A DNA stretch of 64,000 bases, from NCBI RefSeq assembly GCF_001704635.1, contig NZ_MAXF01000085.1:62001-126000 (forward strand), read 5' to 3'. Numbering within the stretch: position 1 is the first letter of the stretch; the number at the start of each line of letters is the position of its first letter. The position numbers and the translations under genes are program-made. Origin of the DNA: Streptomyces sparsogenes. GTDB taxonomy: Bacteria; Actinomycetota; Actinomycetes; Streptomycetales; Streptomycetaceae. The notes below the pieces were generated by a model. It worked only from the letters and a program-made list of their open reading frames with translations, made no database searches and had not been told where the DNA came from. Positions 8,469 through 16,956 of the stretch are shown here, one piece after another.

Positions 8469-10895
8469 TCAGACGCGGGTCATGGGCCTGACGGCGTTGG
8501 CCCGGTCGACCAGCACCTCCAGGGCCTCCGGGCTGTCCGCCTGCCGGGCCAGGGCCCGCAGGGCCTCCTCGAGCCTGGCCCGCACCACGGTTTTCTCGTC
8601 CGGCTCCCCGAACAGCGCCCCCGGCTGCCGCACGCCGCCCTGGCCGCCGCCGTACCGGAGCACCCAGTCCAAGGCGGTCTCCAGCACCTCGGCCCTGAGC
8701 CGCTCCCGGGCGTGGCCCTTGGCCCGCCCGTCGTCCAGGTACAGCCGCGGCAGCCGGGTCAGCGCCTCCGCGAAGTCCGCCTCGGTCGGCAGCCCGTCCG
8801 GGTGGCCCAGCCGGCCGGCCAGCACCCGGACCGTGGCGATCTGGGCGGCGTCGTGGTGGCGGGAGACCTTGGGCACCCCGCTGAGGACGTCGACCGCCCC
8901 GGTGCGGTCGCCCGCGGCCAGCCGCAGCCGGGCCAGGCCGAAGGCCGCGCTGCCCTGCGAGCGGTTGCGCTGCCAGACCGCCTGGTAGAACAGCTCGGCG
9001 TCGGCGTGCTCGCCCAGCTTCTCGGCGCAGTACCCGAGGGCGAGCTTGGGCGCGTACTCCCCGGGCAGCGCCCCGTACACCGCGTCGAACTCCTTCCGGG
9101 CCGCCTCCACGGCGCCCTCGGCGAGCCGCACCAGCGCGCGGTGCCAGTTCAGCCGCCAGTCGTACGGGGCGGCGTCCGTGCCGACGATCCGCTCGGCGGC
9201 CCTCACCTGGGCGTCCGCCTCGGCCGGCTCGTCGAGTTCGAGATGGGCGCGGCAGGTGCGGAATCGTATTTCGGCGGACTCGTGCGGGAAGGCGCCCAAC
9301 TGCTCGATCAGCCGCCGCGGACCGCTGCTGGTCGGGGTGTTGAGCAGTGCCGCGCCCGGGTCCCCGGGGTCGGGGAACGGCACCGGCAGCCCGGGCGGCA
9401 CCTCGGCGGGGCCGGGCCGGCCGTCCGCGAGCACCGGGCGGGCCTCCCCGGTCAGCCAGCGCTCCAGGCCCGGGATCCGGCCGAGACCGGAGTCCAGCAG
9501 GGCCGCGGTCGGGGCGAAGAGCGTGGACGGCTCGGGCTGCTCCCGCTCCAGCCGCAGCGAGTGGATCTCCCGCAGCACGCCACGCAGCTGCTCGGCCATC
9601 TCGCGCGCGGAGCCGAACCGCCGCCGCGGGTCGTGGGCCGTGGCGCGGGCCAGGAGCCGCCCGTACGACGCGGCGCCGAGGCCCGGCGGCCGCTGCGCGG
9701 CCCGCTTGGCCTGCTGGGACAGGCTCCCGAGGGTCTTGCCGACCCCGTAGATGTCGTGCAGCTCGGTGAGGGCGGCGGCGCCGCGGTAGACCACCTCGGG
9801 GGCGGCGAGCTTCTCGGTGATGACGGGCCGGCCGTGCCGCTGCCCCAGCCGGCGGACCGCGCCGAGGTCGATCACCTTGACCCGGCCCTCGTAGTGCATG
9901 ACGTTGCTCGGCTTGAGGTCGCAGTAGACGAGCTTCTCGCCGTGCAGATACTCCAGCGCGTCCAGGATGTGCGCGCCGTAGGTAAGGATGTGCTGGTGGA
10001 CGCGGGGCCCGTCGAACGGCGGGACGGACCGCGCGATGTAGTCCCTGATCTGCGCGAGGGTCACCCCGGCCACGAACTCCATCACGATGTAGCCCCGCAG
10101 GCGTCCGCTGTCGTGGTCCGGGTGGGACACGTAGTTGATGATGCGCAGAATGCCCGGGTGGTCGAGCAGGGTCAGATAGCGGCGTTCCTCGATGGCAGCG
10201 TGCTGCGCGGCCTCGTCGTCGTCGTTGAGCAGCCCCTTGACGGCGACGGGCTGGTGGTCGAGCTGGGTGTCCTCGGCGAGGTAGACCCAGCCTTGCCCGC
10301 CGTACGTGACACAGCCCACCACCTCGTACTGGCCGCCCAGCAGGTCCCCGGGGCGCAGTTGCGGGGTGAAGTCGAAGGGGTGGCGGCAGCGGTGGCAGAC
10401 CCCGGCCCACAGCGCGGGCTGCCCGGCGTAGGGCGCGCCCACGATCTCCTCGCAGTCCGGCCCGGCGCAGGGCTGTCCCTGCGGGGGCGGCTGGGGGTCG
10501 TCGTCGATCAGATGGCGGAGGGAGGGGAGTTCGACCCGCGGCAGGTCCATCAGTCCCTCGCCCGCGGGCCGGACGGTGAACTTCCGGGCGACGGCGCGGC
10601 GCTGGGCGCGCACGGCGGTGGCGGTCGACTCGGACTCCAGGAGGCCGGCGGCGGAGGCGGGCGCGTCGGGGACGGGGCGGGGGCCGGGCAGGGGGCCGGT
10701 TCCGGAGGGGCCGCCCGGGGTGTGGCCCAGCGGCCTGCGGCCGCACTCCGGGCAGAACCCCCGGGCGTTGATCGGGGCGCGGCCCGCGGCCGGGCAGTCG
10801 GGGCGGACGCAGACCGCCGCCCCGCCGCGCGCCCCGCCGTTTCCCGCCCCACCCGTCGCCCCGCCTGCCGCACCGTCCGCCGTCCCGTCCGTCAT
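8469..10895 (-). CDS. PknG-like serine/threonine protein kinase
   Basis: 808 residues, with the domain order of PknG: zinc-binding N-terminus, kinase, TPR. Two Cys clusters (C29, C34, C48, C51 and C143, C148, C167, C170) look like rubredoxin/zinc-ribbon sites. The kinase domain (about 188-460) has the VAVK lysine (K220), the catalytic loop YCDLKPSN (D326) and DLG instead of DFG (D343). Loss of the HRD arginine is typical of PknG, which is not activated by loop phosphorylation. The C-terminal about 300 residues are helical repeats. The ATG at 10895 has GGAGG 11 bases upstream. PknG in mycobacteria and corynebacteria controls 2-oxoglutarate metabolism through GarA/OdhI; no FHA-domain substrate gene is in this window. 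Confidence 0.88.
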   Translation of the reverse strand: MTDGTADGAAGGATGGAGNGGARGGAAVCVRPDCPAAGRAPINARGFCPECGRRPLGHTPGGPSGTGPLPGPRPVPDAPASAAGLLESESTATAVRAQRRAVARKFTVRPAGEGLMDLPRVELPSLRHLIDDDPQPPPQGQPCAGPDCEEIVGAPYAGQPALWAGVCHRCRHPFDFTPQLRPGDLLGGQYEVVGCVTYGGQGWVYLAEDTQLDHQPVAVKGLLNDDDEAAQHAAIEERRYLTLLDHPGILRIINYVSHPDHDSGRLRGYIVMEFVAGVTLAQIRDYIARSVPPFDGPRVHQHILTYGAHILDALEYLHGEKLVYCDLKPSNVMHYEGRVKVIDLGAVRRLGQRHGRPVITEKLAAPEVVYRGAAALTELHDIYGVGKTLGSLSQQAKRAAQRPPGLGAASYGRLLARATAHDPRRRFGSAREMAEQLRGVLREIHSLRLEREQPEPSTLFAPTAALLDSGLGRIPGLERWLTGEARPVLADGRPGPAEVPPGLPVPFPDPGDPGAALLNTPTSSGPRRLIEQLGAFPHESAEIRFRTCRAHLELDEPAEADAQVRAAERIVGTDAAPYDWRLNWHRALVRLAEGAVEAARKEFDAVYGALPGEYAPKLALGYCAEKLGEHADAELFYQAVWQRNRSQGSAAFGLARLRLAAGDRTGAVDVLSGVPKVSRHHDAAQIATVRVLAGRLGHPDGLPTEADFAEALTRLPRLYLDDGRAKGHARERLRAEVLETALDWVLRYGGGQGGVRQPGALFGEPDEKTVVRARLEEALRALARQADSPEALEVLVDRANAVRPMTRV

Positions 10896-10942
10896 CGTCC
10901 CCGTTCCTCCCCGTTTTCCGCGCATCGGCCCTGGGAGGCCGC

Positions 10943-12691
10943 CTACGGCCCGATCTCGTTGACGGCGCGCACGAACCGGTCCACCGCCTCCTGCGCGGCC
11001 GCCACGTCGTACGGCGCGGCCTCCAGCAGCTCGACCGCCGCGCGCTGGAGCGGGATCAGCTCGGGGTGCTCGGAGATGGCCCGGGCCCCCGCGCCCGCGG
11101 CGGAGGCGCGCAGCAGCCCCTCCAGCTCGGGAACGCGCCTGAGCTGCTCCTCGGCCGCGCGGAGCGCCGCTTCGGCGCGCCGCAGGGCCGTGGCCACGGA
11201 GTGCTCGAACATGGCCAGCTTGGCGATGATGTGATGGGTGTGCAGCCCGGGGTCGGCGCGCAGCCGGAGCAGGTTGATGCGCAGCACGGCGGCGCTGCGG
11301 GTGTACGGCGGGCCGGGCGCGGGGGAGAGCAGCGCGCGCCGCTCGGCGGCCTCGCGCTCGCGGGCCTCGGCGCGGGTCACCTGCCCGGCCAGCTCCTCCA
11401 GCCACGCGTCGATCCGCGCCCGGTCCGGGCGGAACAGCCGCTCGGCCAGGCGCAGCCCCGGCGCCCCGGGGTCGCGGAAGACCAGCATCAGCCGGCTGCC
11501 CTGGTCGGCGAGCAGCTTCATGAAGCGGACCATGGCCTCCGGGTCGTGGGCCCGGTCGACGCTCACCGCCACGATGGTCAGCGGCACCGCGTTGGCCCGG
11601 ATCCGGCTGAGCGGCGAGGTGTCCCCGAGCGACTTGAGGTCCATCCGGTCGGCGACCCGCTTGGCCACGTCGGTGTCGGTGCGGCCGGTGACGTCGAGGG
11701 CCAGGTCCAGGCTGCCGATCGGCGGGACCGTGTCGCGCGGCGCGGCGGACAGCGCCTCCTCGGCGCGGCCCCCGGACAGCTCGCGGTCGGCGAGCGTCAC
11801 GGCCCGGCTGAGCGCCTCGTACCGGTCGCTGTCGTCGTCGGCGATCACGACCGTCTCCACGTCGGCGATCCCCTCCCGCCCGGCCAGGCTCTCCCGCCGC
11901 AGCCACAGGGCCAGCCGCTGGGCGAAGCCGATGTCCTGCACCCCGTCGGTGAGCGGGGAGACCAGAGGCGGGTCGACGCCGCGGTGGCCGCCCGGGCGGA
12001 CCCGGGGCAGATGCCGGGCGATCGTCTCGACGGGGATCATGTACGAGAAGTGCCGCCGCTCGGCGCTGGGCACGCTGTCGGAGTCGTCGTAGCGGCTGAC
12101 CACCATGCCGATGACATGCCGGGTCTCCGTGTCCTCGACCCCGGCACCGCTGAAGCCGTGCCGCACCACGTGTCCGCGCGACTCCGGGTCCAGCTGGACC
12201 CACTCCGCGCGGGGGCCGGCGGTGCCCGCGATCCGGGCCGAGGACCACATACCGTGGTCGTTGCCGTAGGGGAAGCCGCACATCCGCACCGGCCGCCCGG
12301 CCACCGGGGGCAGCCGGAACAGCGGCGCGGCGTGCTCGGCGGGCTGCGGGCGGCTGAGGGTCAGCAGCGCCACATCGCCGCAGTCGTCGGCGCGCGGCGG
12401 GACCCAGCAGCCGACGGCGACGCGCGCGCCGACGGGCTCGGCGTCGGGCACGCCGACCAGGTCGACCAGGACTTCCGTGGCCGGCACCGGCCGCCCGTCC
12501 TCGGGGATCACATGGGCGCACGTCAGCACCGTCTCGCTGCCCAGAAGGATTCCGGCGCCCAGGACCTCGCCGGCCGTACTACGGATCCGTACCCGCCAAG
12601 TCCCGTCGTGGGCGGGCGCGTTGGCGGGATTGCCGATTTCCGCCCCCATGTGGCCAGAGCATACGCCCGGGACGTACGGAAGTGACCCCAT
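10943..12691 (-). CDS. trypsin-like serine protease with C-terminal helical domain
   Basis: 582 residues. A chymotrypsin-fold protease domain occupies about residues 30-225, with the triad His60 (TCAH), Asp106 (GDVALL) and Ser181 (GFSGAG). There is no signal peptide, so it is likely intracellular, as in bacterial conflict and signalling systems. The rest is a mixed alpha/beta region (about 255-400) followed by a long Ala/Arg/Glu-rich helical region resembling adaptor regions. It is the first gene of the operon, 47 bases ahead of the PknG-like kinase. ATG at 12691 lacks a clear ribosome site, and a second ATG (12649) is possible. Substrate unknown; activation by the kinase/vWA complex is a reasonable guess. 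Confidence 0.8.
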   Translation of the reverse strand: MGSLPYVPGVCSGHMGAEIGNPANAPAHDGTWRVRIRSTAGEVLGAGILLGSETVLTCAHVIPEDGRPVPATEVLVDLVGVPDAEPVGARVAVGCWVPPRADDCGDVALLTLSRPQPAEHAAPLFRLPPVAGRPVRMCGFPYGNDHGMWSSARIAGTAGPRAEWVQLDPESRGHVVRHGFSGAGVEDTETRHVIGMVVSRYDDSDSVPSAERRHFSYMIPVETIARHLPRVRPGGHRGVDPPLVSPLTDGVQDIGFAQRLALWLRRESLAGREGIADVETVVIADDDSDRYEALSRAVTLADRELSGGRAEEALSAAPRDTVPPIGSLDLALDVTGRTDTDVAKRVADRMDLKSLGDTSPLSRIRANAVPLTIVAVSVDRAHDPEAMVRFMKLLADQGSRLMLVFRDPGAPGLRLAERLFRPDRARIDAWLEELAGQVTRAEAREREAAERRALLSPAPGPPYTRSAAVLRINLLRLRADPGLHTHHIIAKLAMFEHSVATALRRAEAALRAAEEQLRRVPELEGLLRASAAGAGARAISEHPELIPLQRAAVELLEAAPYDVAAAQEAVDRFVRAVNEIGP

Positions 12692-12703
12692 CGGGCCGAT
12701 GAG

Positions 12704-14806
12704 TCACGGGAAAGGGTGAGCGGGAGGGGTGAGGGGGCGTACGTCCGGCTTGCGCCGGTCGCGCCCCAGGGGGCGGTATCCGGACGGCCGGGACCACCAC
12801 ACGGCCTCACCGCGGGTCAGGCCCGGCAGCCACCGCTTCACGCCGTGCACCTCCCGGGCCGGGATCCGCCCTTCGAGCAGCCAGGCCGGTTCCCCGCCCG
12901 CGGTCTCCCGGGCGTCGGCGATGTCGGCCTCCGCCGCGGTGAGCTGCGCGGAGACCGGGGCCAGCGCGTCGTGCGGGATCTCCAGCTCGAAGGCGTGGCA
13001 GGGCTCGTACACCCGTGTCCCGGCGTCGCGCAGCGCGCGCTCCAGCACCACCGGGGTCAGGTCGCGGAAGTCGCCCGCGGTGCTGACCGGGCTGCAGAAG
13101 CCCGAGCGGACGAGGGTGACCACGCAGTCGGTCACCGGCCGCCCCTCGTGGCCCTGGGCGAGCGTCTCGTACACGGTCTCCTCGATGGCGTGGTGGAAGG
13201 CGCGGGGGAGCGCGCCCAGTTCGGTCTCGTACCGGAAGGCCGCCCCGGAGCCGGCCGGGGCGGGCTCGACGCGCAGCCCGATGGTGGCCCAGAGGCCGGT
13301 GTGCCCGCGCCGGGCGATCTCCTCGCACGCCTCGCCGACGCCCACGGGCCGCTCGATGTGGGCCGGCCGGCTGGGCTCGAAGTCGGCCTCGATGCCGAAG
13401 TCGCGGGCGAGGGTCGCCGCGATGATCTCCTTCTGCACCTCGCCGTACAGCAGTACGGAGGTGGCGCCGCCCGGCAGCGCGCGGGTGTGGATCAGCGGGT
13501 CCTGGTCGGCCAGGGTGAGCAGGGCGGCGTGCAGCCGCGCGGCGGGGCCGGGGCCGGGCTGCCGGGCGCGCACGACGGTGCTCAGGCTGGGCGCGGCGAA
13601 GTGGGTGGCGGTGCCGGTGCCGGCCGTGGTGTCGGCGTTGGTCGCGGTGTCGGCGTGGGTCTCGGCGGTGCTCTTGGTGTTGGTCCCGGCGGCGGCCGGG
13701 CCGAGCCGGTCGCCGACCCGTACCTCCGCCAGGCCCCGCACCTTCGCGATGTTCCCCGCCGTCAGCCGCCCCGCCCCGGCCTCCGCGCCGGCCCGGCCGA
13801 CGACGTCGAGCGAGGTGATCTGGCCGGTGTACTCGACGGGCGTGCCGCCCGGCCCGTGGCGGTGGAGCGTCACCCGCTGCCGCACGGCCAGCTCGCCCGC
13901 GAACAGCCGCAGATAGGCGGTCTTTCCCGGGGCGCCGGCCCGCCGCTCCACGGCGAACACCGTCCCCCGCGGCGCGGCCCCGCCCGTCCCCTCCTGGCTG
14001 TTCGCCCCGTCCGGGCCGCCGGGCGCGGGCGGCAGCAGGCGCACCATCGCGCGGACGAGCGCGCCGACGCCCTCGCCGCTCAGCGCCGAGCCGAAGAACA
14101 CCGGGTGGACGCGGCCCTCCGCCGTGCCGGCGGCCAGCGCGGCCCGCAGCTCGGCGGCCGTGGGCGGGGGCCCGTCCAGGACCCGGGCCAGCAGCGCGTC
14201 GTCGGTCTCGGCCAGCGCCTCGGCCGCGTGGGCGCGGAAGTCGGCGTCGTCGAGCGACCGGGGCAGGGCGCGGGCGTCCCGCGTGCCCAGGTCCCGTACG
14301 GCCGTCATGGCGACCGGGTGCGGGGCCAGCTTGTGCCGGATGTCGGCCAGCAGCCCGTCCTGGCGGGCGCCCGCGCGGTCGATCTTGTTGACGAAGAGCA
14401 GGGTCGGCAGCCGCAGCCGCCGCAGGGTCTTCATGAGCACCCGGGTCTGCGCCTGGACGCCCTCGACCGCGGACAGCACCAGGACCGCGCCGTCGAGCAC
14501 GCCGAGGGCGCGCTCGACCTCGGCGATGAAGTCCGAGTGGCCGGGCGTGTCGATCAGGTTGACCTGGGCCGGCCCGACGGCGAAGGAGGCGACCGCGGAG
14601 CGCACGGTGATGCCGCGTTCGCGCTCGATGTCGCCGCTGTCGGTCTGGGTGGTGCCGCTGTCGACGCTGCCGAGGCGGTCGATGGCTCCGGTGTCGAAGA
14701 GCAGGCGCTCGGTGAGGCTGGTCTTACCGGCGTCGACGTGCGCCAGGATGCCGATGTTGACGGTCCGGGTGATGCGCGGGGCGCGCGGGGTGTGTGACGT
14801 GGGCAT
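12704..14806 (-). CDS. tetracycline resistance ribosomal protection protein, OtrA/TetM-like GTPase
   Basis: 700 residues. An EF-G-like GTPase that in this family removes tetracyclines from the ribosome. GTPase motifs are clear: G1 AHVDAGKT (22-29), G3 DTPGH (86-90), G4 NKID (140-143). The start of the domain (ILAHVDAGKTSLTERLL, then IERERGITVRSA and VNLIDTPGHSDFIAEVERAL) closely follows the OtrA pattern, and domains II-V continue to the end. A Thr/Ala/Asn-rich insertion of about 30 residues lies after domain II. ATG 14806 begins just before the conserved core; upstream in-frame ATGs would add a tail with no family resemblance. The TAG-free region upstream may hold a leader. No tetracycline biosynthesis genes are in the window, so it is probably an accessory resistance or translation-rescue factor. 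Confidence 0.85.
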   Translation of the reverse strand: MPTSHTPRAPRITRTVNIGILAHVDAGKTSLTERLLFDTGAIDRLGSVDSGTTQTDSGDIERERGITVRSAVASFAVGPAQVNLIDTPGHSDFIAEVERALGVLDGAVLVLSAVEGVQAQTRVLMKTLRRLRLPTLLFVNKIDRAGARQDGLLADIRHKLAPHPVAMTAVRDLGTRDARALPRSLDDADFRAHAAEALAETDDALLARVLDGPPPTAAELRAALAAGTAEGRVHPVFFGSALSGEGVGALVRAMVRLLPPAPGGPDGANSQEGTGGAAPRGTVFAVERRAGAPGKTAYLRLFAGELAVRQRVTLHRHGPGGTPVEYTGQITSLDVVGRAGAEAGAGRLTAGNIAKVRGLAEVRVGDRLGPAAAGTNTKSTAETHADTATNADTTAGTGTATHFAAPSLSTVVRARQPGPGPAARLHAALLTLADQDPLIHTRALPGGATSVLLYGEVQKEIIAATLARDFGIEADFEPSRPAHIERPVGVGEACEEIARRGHTGLWATIGLRVEPAPAGSGAAFRYETELGALPRAFHHAIEETVYETLAQGHEGRPVTDCVVTLVRSGFCSPVSTAGDFRDLTPVVLERALRDAGTRVYEPCHAFELEIPHDALAPVSAQLTAAEADIADARETAGGEPAWLLEGRIPAREVHGVKRWLPGLTRGEAVWWSRPSGYRPLGRDRRKPDVRPLTPPAHPFP

Positions 14807-15001
14807 GCGTGGAGAAGTCCTCGAGAACGGTCGTCCGGTGGGGGCGCTGGGTCGTTCCGAGGAATCGGCGCATCGCATGCTCCTGTCGCTGGTCGGACGG
14901 ACGCGGGCCATCCTGTCAGCGTGAGCGGCGGTGTCAACCGAATATCGCACGGCGGAGGATCTTGCCGACGTGTCATGCTTCCGGGCGGAGTCCTATGCCT
15001 G

Positions 15002-15015
15002 CCTGACCGGTCAGG
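15002..15015. promoter_or_regulatory. 14-bp perfect palindrome in the gap 14807-15077
   Basis: CCTGACCGGTCAGG is a perfect palindrome about 200 bases upstream of the ribosomal-protection gene start, in a 271-base non-coding gap that also contains the end of the MFS operon. It looks like a repressor operator (TetR type), but the bound protein is unknown. Nothing else was recognised in this gap. Confidence 0.35.
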
Positions 15016-15077
15016 TGGTGTGGTGGTCCCACCGGCTGCCGTTGTGCGGTCGTGGCCGGTGGGGCCCTGGAAGCGGC

Positions 15078-16439
15078 TTACTGGGGGAGGGGTTGTCCCT
15101 TGGTCTCCGGCCCGACGAACCAGACGGTGGCGATGGCGATGACGTACATCGCCACTCCGACGACCGTGGCAGCGGCAGTGATCCCGCCGAGCAGGTTGAT
15201 GAGCATTCCGGTGCCGAGGGTGACCAGCGCGCCTGCGATGCGCGCGGAGTTGAACACCGCGGAGATCGCTGTGGCGCGACCCGAGGTGGGGAACAGCTCG
15301 GGCATGTAGATGGGCATCCAGGCGAACTGGCCCAGGACGAAGAACCCGGCCACCGCTGCCACGGCCAGTGCCGCCTGCGGGGTGTGGACGGCGAAGAAGA
15401 GGACCGGGACGACGGCCGCGGATACGGAGTAGTAGAGGAGCATGGTGGGTTTTCGGCCCCAGCGGTCGGCCAGGTAACCGAGCAGGAGGTAGCCGGGTAC
15501 GGAGGCGCTGTTGAACACCAGGCCGGCGTTGGCACCCCATCGGGTGCCCGTCTCGCCGGTGTCCTCGCCGAGTTGGGCGGTGTATGCGGGGATCCAGGCC
15601 GACACGGCGTACAGGCCGATGACCGACACGACAGTCAGCACGAGCAGCCGCAGTCCGCGACGGCGCAGGTGGGCGTGGCTGAAGACGGCGGTGAAGGGGG
15701 AGCGCAGGAGTTCCCTGTCTGCGGCTGCGACGGTGGTGCCGGCTTCCTGGGCGGCTTTGGCCTTGCGCCGCCGGTCGCGGACCGAGGTCCACATCTCCGG
15801 GTCGCGGACGGCCCGCCGTACGTAGAGGACGATGAGTGCCGGGAGCGTGCCGATCAGGAAGAGGTAGCGCCAGGCGTTGTCGCCCACGGGCTCCAGCAGG
15901 TACCAGGCCAGCGCGGCGATGACCGCGCCGACACCGAAGCCCGACTGAAGTACTGCGGCGGCTCGTCCTCGTGAACGGTCCGGCCAGAGTTCGCCGATCA
16001 GGGCGGTGGCGCTGCCCCACTCCGCTCCCAGTCCCATGCCGGTGATGAAGCGCAGGGTGAGCAGCCACCAGTAGTCGGGTGCGAGTGCGGTCAGACCGGT
16101 GAAGAGGGCGTACCAGAGGATGGAGAGGATGAGGGTGCGGCGTCGGCCTAGTCGGTCGGCCGCGAAGCCGGCGAGGATCCCGCCGAGCGCCCAGCCGGCG
16201 AGGGTGGCCGCGAGCAGGCCGCTGACGTAGGTGGGAAGGTCTGCCAGCTGTGCTTCGGTGCCCACCGCCATGACGGCTGTGGGGGCGACGAGGACGAGGG
16301 CGTAGGTCTCGAATCCGTCGAAGGTCCATCCCAGCCAGGACGCGAACAGCGCACGGCGGCTGCTTTTGTCGATGTGGCGCACGGCTGGGGACGGGCCGAG
16401 AGGTCTGGGGGGCGACACGTCGTTTTGCAGGTCGGACAT
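15078..16439 (-). CDS. MFS transporter, aromatic-acid/metabolite:H+ symporter type
   Basis: 453 residues, about 12 membrane helices. The loop 2-3 signature GFAADRLGRRRT and the loop 8-9 copy GYLADRWGRK, with the N-terminal SWLGWTFDGFETYALVL, match the MHS/AAHS branch that imports aromatic acids and other small carboxylates. The ATG has an excellent ribosome site (AAAGGAGAGCACC). It lies 38 bases after the ABM-domain gene and forms a two-gene operon divergent from the GntR/F420 operon. It most likely brings in the substrate of that operon and shares its GntR operator. Confidence 0.85.
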   Translation of the reverse strand: MSDLQNDVSPPRPLGPSPAVRHIDKSSRRALFASWLGWTFDGFETYALVLVAPTAVMAVGTEAQLADLPTYVSGLLAATLAGWALGGILAGFAADRLGRRRTLILSILWYALFTGLTALAPDYWWLLTLRFITGMGLGAEWGSATALIGELWPDRSRGRAAAVLQSGFGVGAVIAALAWYLLEPVGDNAWRYLFLIGTLPALIVLYVRRAVRDPEMWTSVRDRRRKAKAAQEAGTTVAAADRELLRSPFTAVFSHAHLRRRGLRLLVLTVVSVIGLYAVSAWIPAYTAQLGEDTGETGTRWGANAGLVFNSASVPGYLLLGYLADRWGRKPTMLLYYSVSAAVVPVLFFAVHTPQAALAVAAVAGFFVLGQFAWMPIYMPELFPTSGRATAISAVFNSARIAGALVTLGTGMLINLLGGITAAATVVGVAMYVIAIATVWFVGPETKGQPLPQ

Positions 16440-16477
16440 GGTGCTCTCCTTTGAGCGGTCGCGCGACGTGCCCGTCG

Positions 16478-16789
16478 TCAGCCGATGACGTCGACCGGCC
16501 TGAGGACGGAAACCTCGACCGGTTTGGCGAGGAGGTCGGAGAGCTGGGCCCGGTACGCCTTGTAGTGGGCCGTCGTGCGGTGTGCCTCCAGGGCCGCGGA
16601 GTCCTCGTAGCGCTCCAGGAGGACGAAGTCCGAGGCTTCCGTCTCGGTGGTGTAGAGGTCGTAGGAGCGGCATCCCGGCTCGGAGCGGGTCGGGGCGATC
16701 ATCCCTTCGAGCAGGGCCCGCAGCTGCGGAGCGCGGTCTGAGGCCGGGGTGAAGCGGGCGATCACGGTCACGTGGTTCTGGTCTGACAC
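16478..16789 (-). CDS. antibiotic biosynthesis monooxygenase (ABM) domain protein
   Basis: 103 residues, a single ABM ferredoxin-like fold: VTVIARF start, central SEPGCRSYDLY, then SDFVLLERYEDSAALEAH. Members act as cofactor-free quinol monooxygenases or as small dimeric binding proteins. GTG start with AAAGGAG 7 bases upstream. First gene of the ABM-MFS operon; the promoter region contains the 22-base palindrome that faces the GntR gene. In this context it may oxidise, or protect against, a catabolic intermediate; the true reaction cannot be read from the sequence. Confidence 0.8.
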   Translation of the reverse strand: MSDQNHVTVIARFTPASDRAPQLRALLEGMIAPTRSEPGCRSYDLYTTETEASDFVLLERYEDSAALEAHRTTAHYKAYRAQLSDLLAKPVEVSVLRPVDVIG

Positions 16790-16835
16790 GAGGACTCCTT
16801 TGATTCCCGGCGGGGCTACTTGCGCCCACCAGATG

Positions 16836-16857
16836 TAAGACGTTATAAAACGTCTTA
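16836..16857. promoter_or_regulatory. GntR operator palindrome in the divergent promoter region
   Basis: TAAGACGTT-ATAA-AACGTCTTA is a perfect 9-bp inverted repeat between the ABM gene (start 16789, minus) and the GntR gene (start 16950, plus). It is unusually AT-rich for this genome. It is placed to control both directions and is the best candidate for the binding site of the adjacent GntR regulator. Confidence 0.7.
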
Positions 16858-16946
16858 TGACATGCGTCAAGGGTTCGGTGGCCCCGCCGACCGTGACACC
16901 CGAAGGGGGTGTTACGCGTCCAGGCCTGCTGCCGGGTTCAATACGA

Positions 16947-16956
16947 CTTATGACAT
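16947..16956 (+). promoter_or_regulatory. second copy of operator half-site over the GntR start
   Basis: CTTATGACAT occurs at 16854-16863, where it overlaps the right arm of the palindrome, and again at 16947-16956, where it contains the GntR start codon. The repeat suggests autoregulation of the regulator. No ribosome site precedes the start, so a leaderless message is possible. Confidence 0.45.

Noticed and set aside
5827..10746. 1639-codon minus-strand open frame
   Set aside because: Only its last third (5827-6792) is a gene; upstream it is an Arg/Pro/Gly-rich shadow of the kinase and vWA genes caused by high G+C.
7113..11234. 1373-codon plus-strand open frame
   Set aside because: Antisense shadow of the PknG-like operon with no domain or plausible composition.
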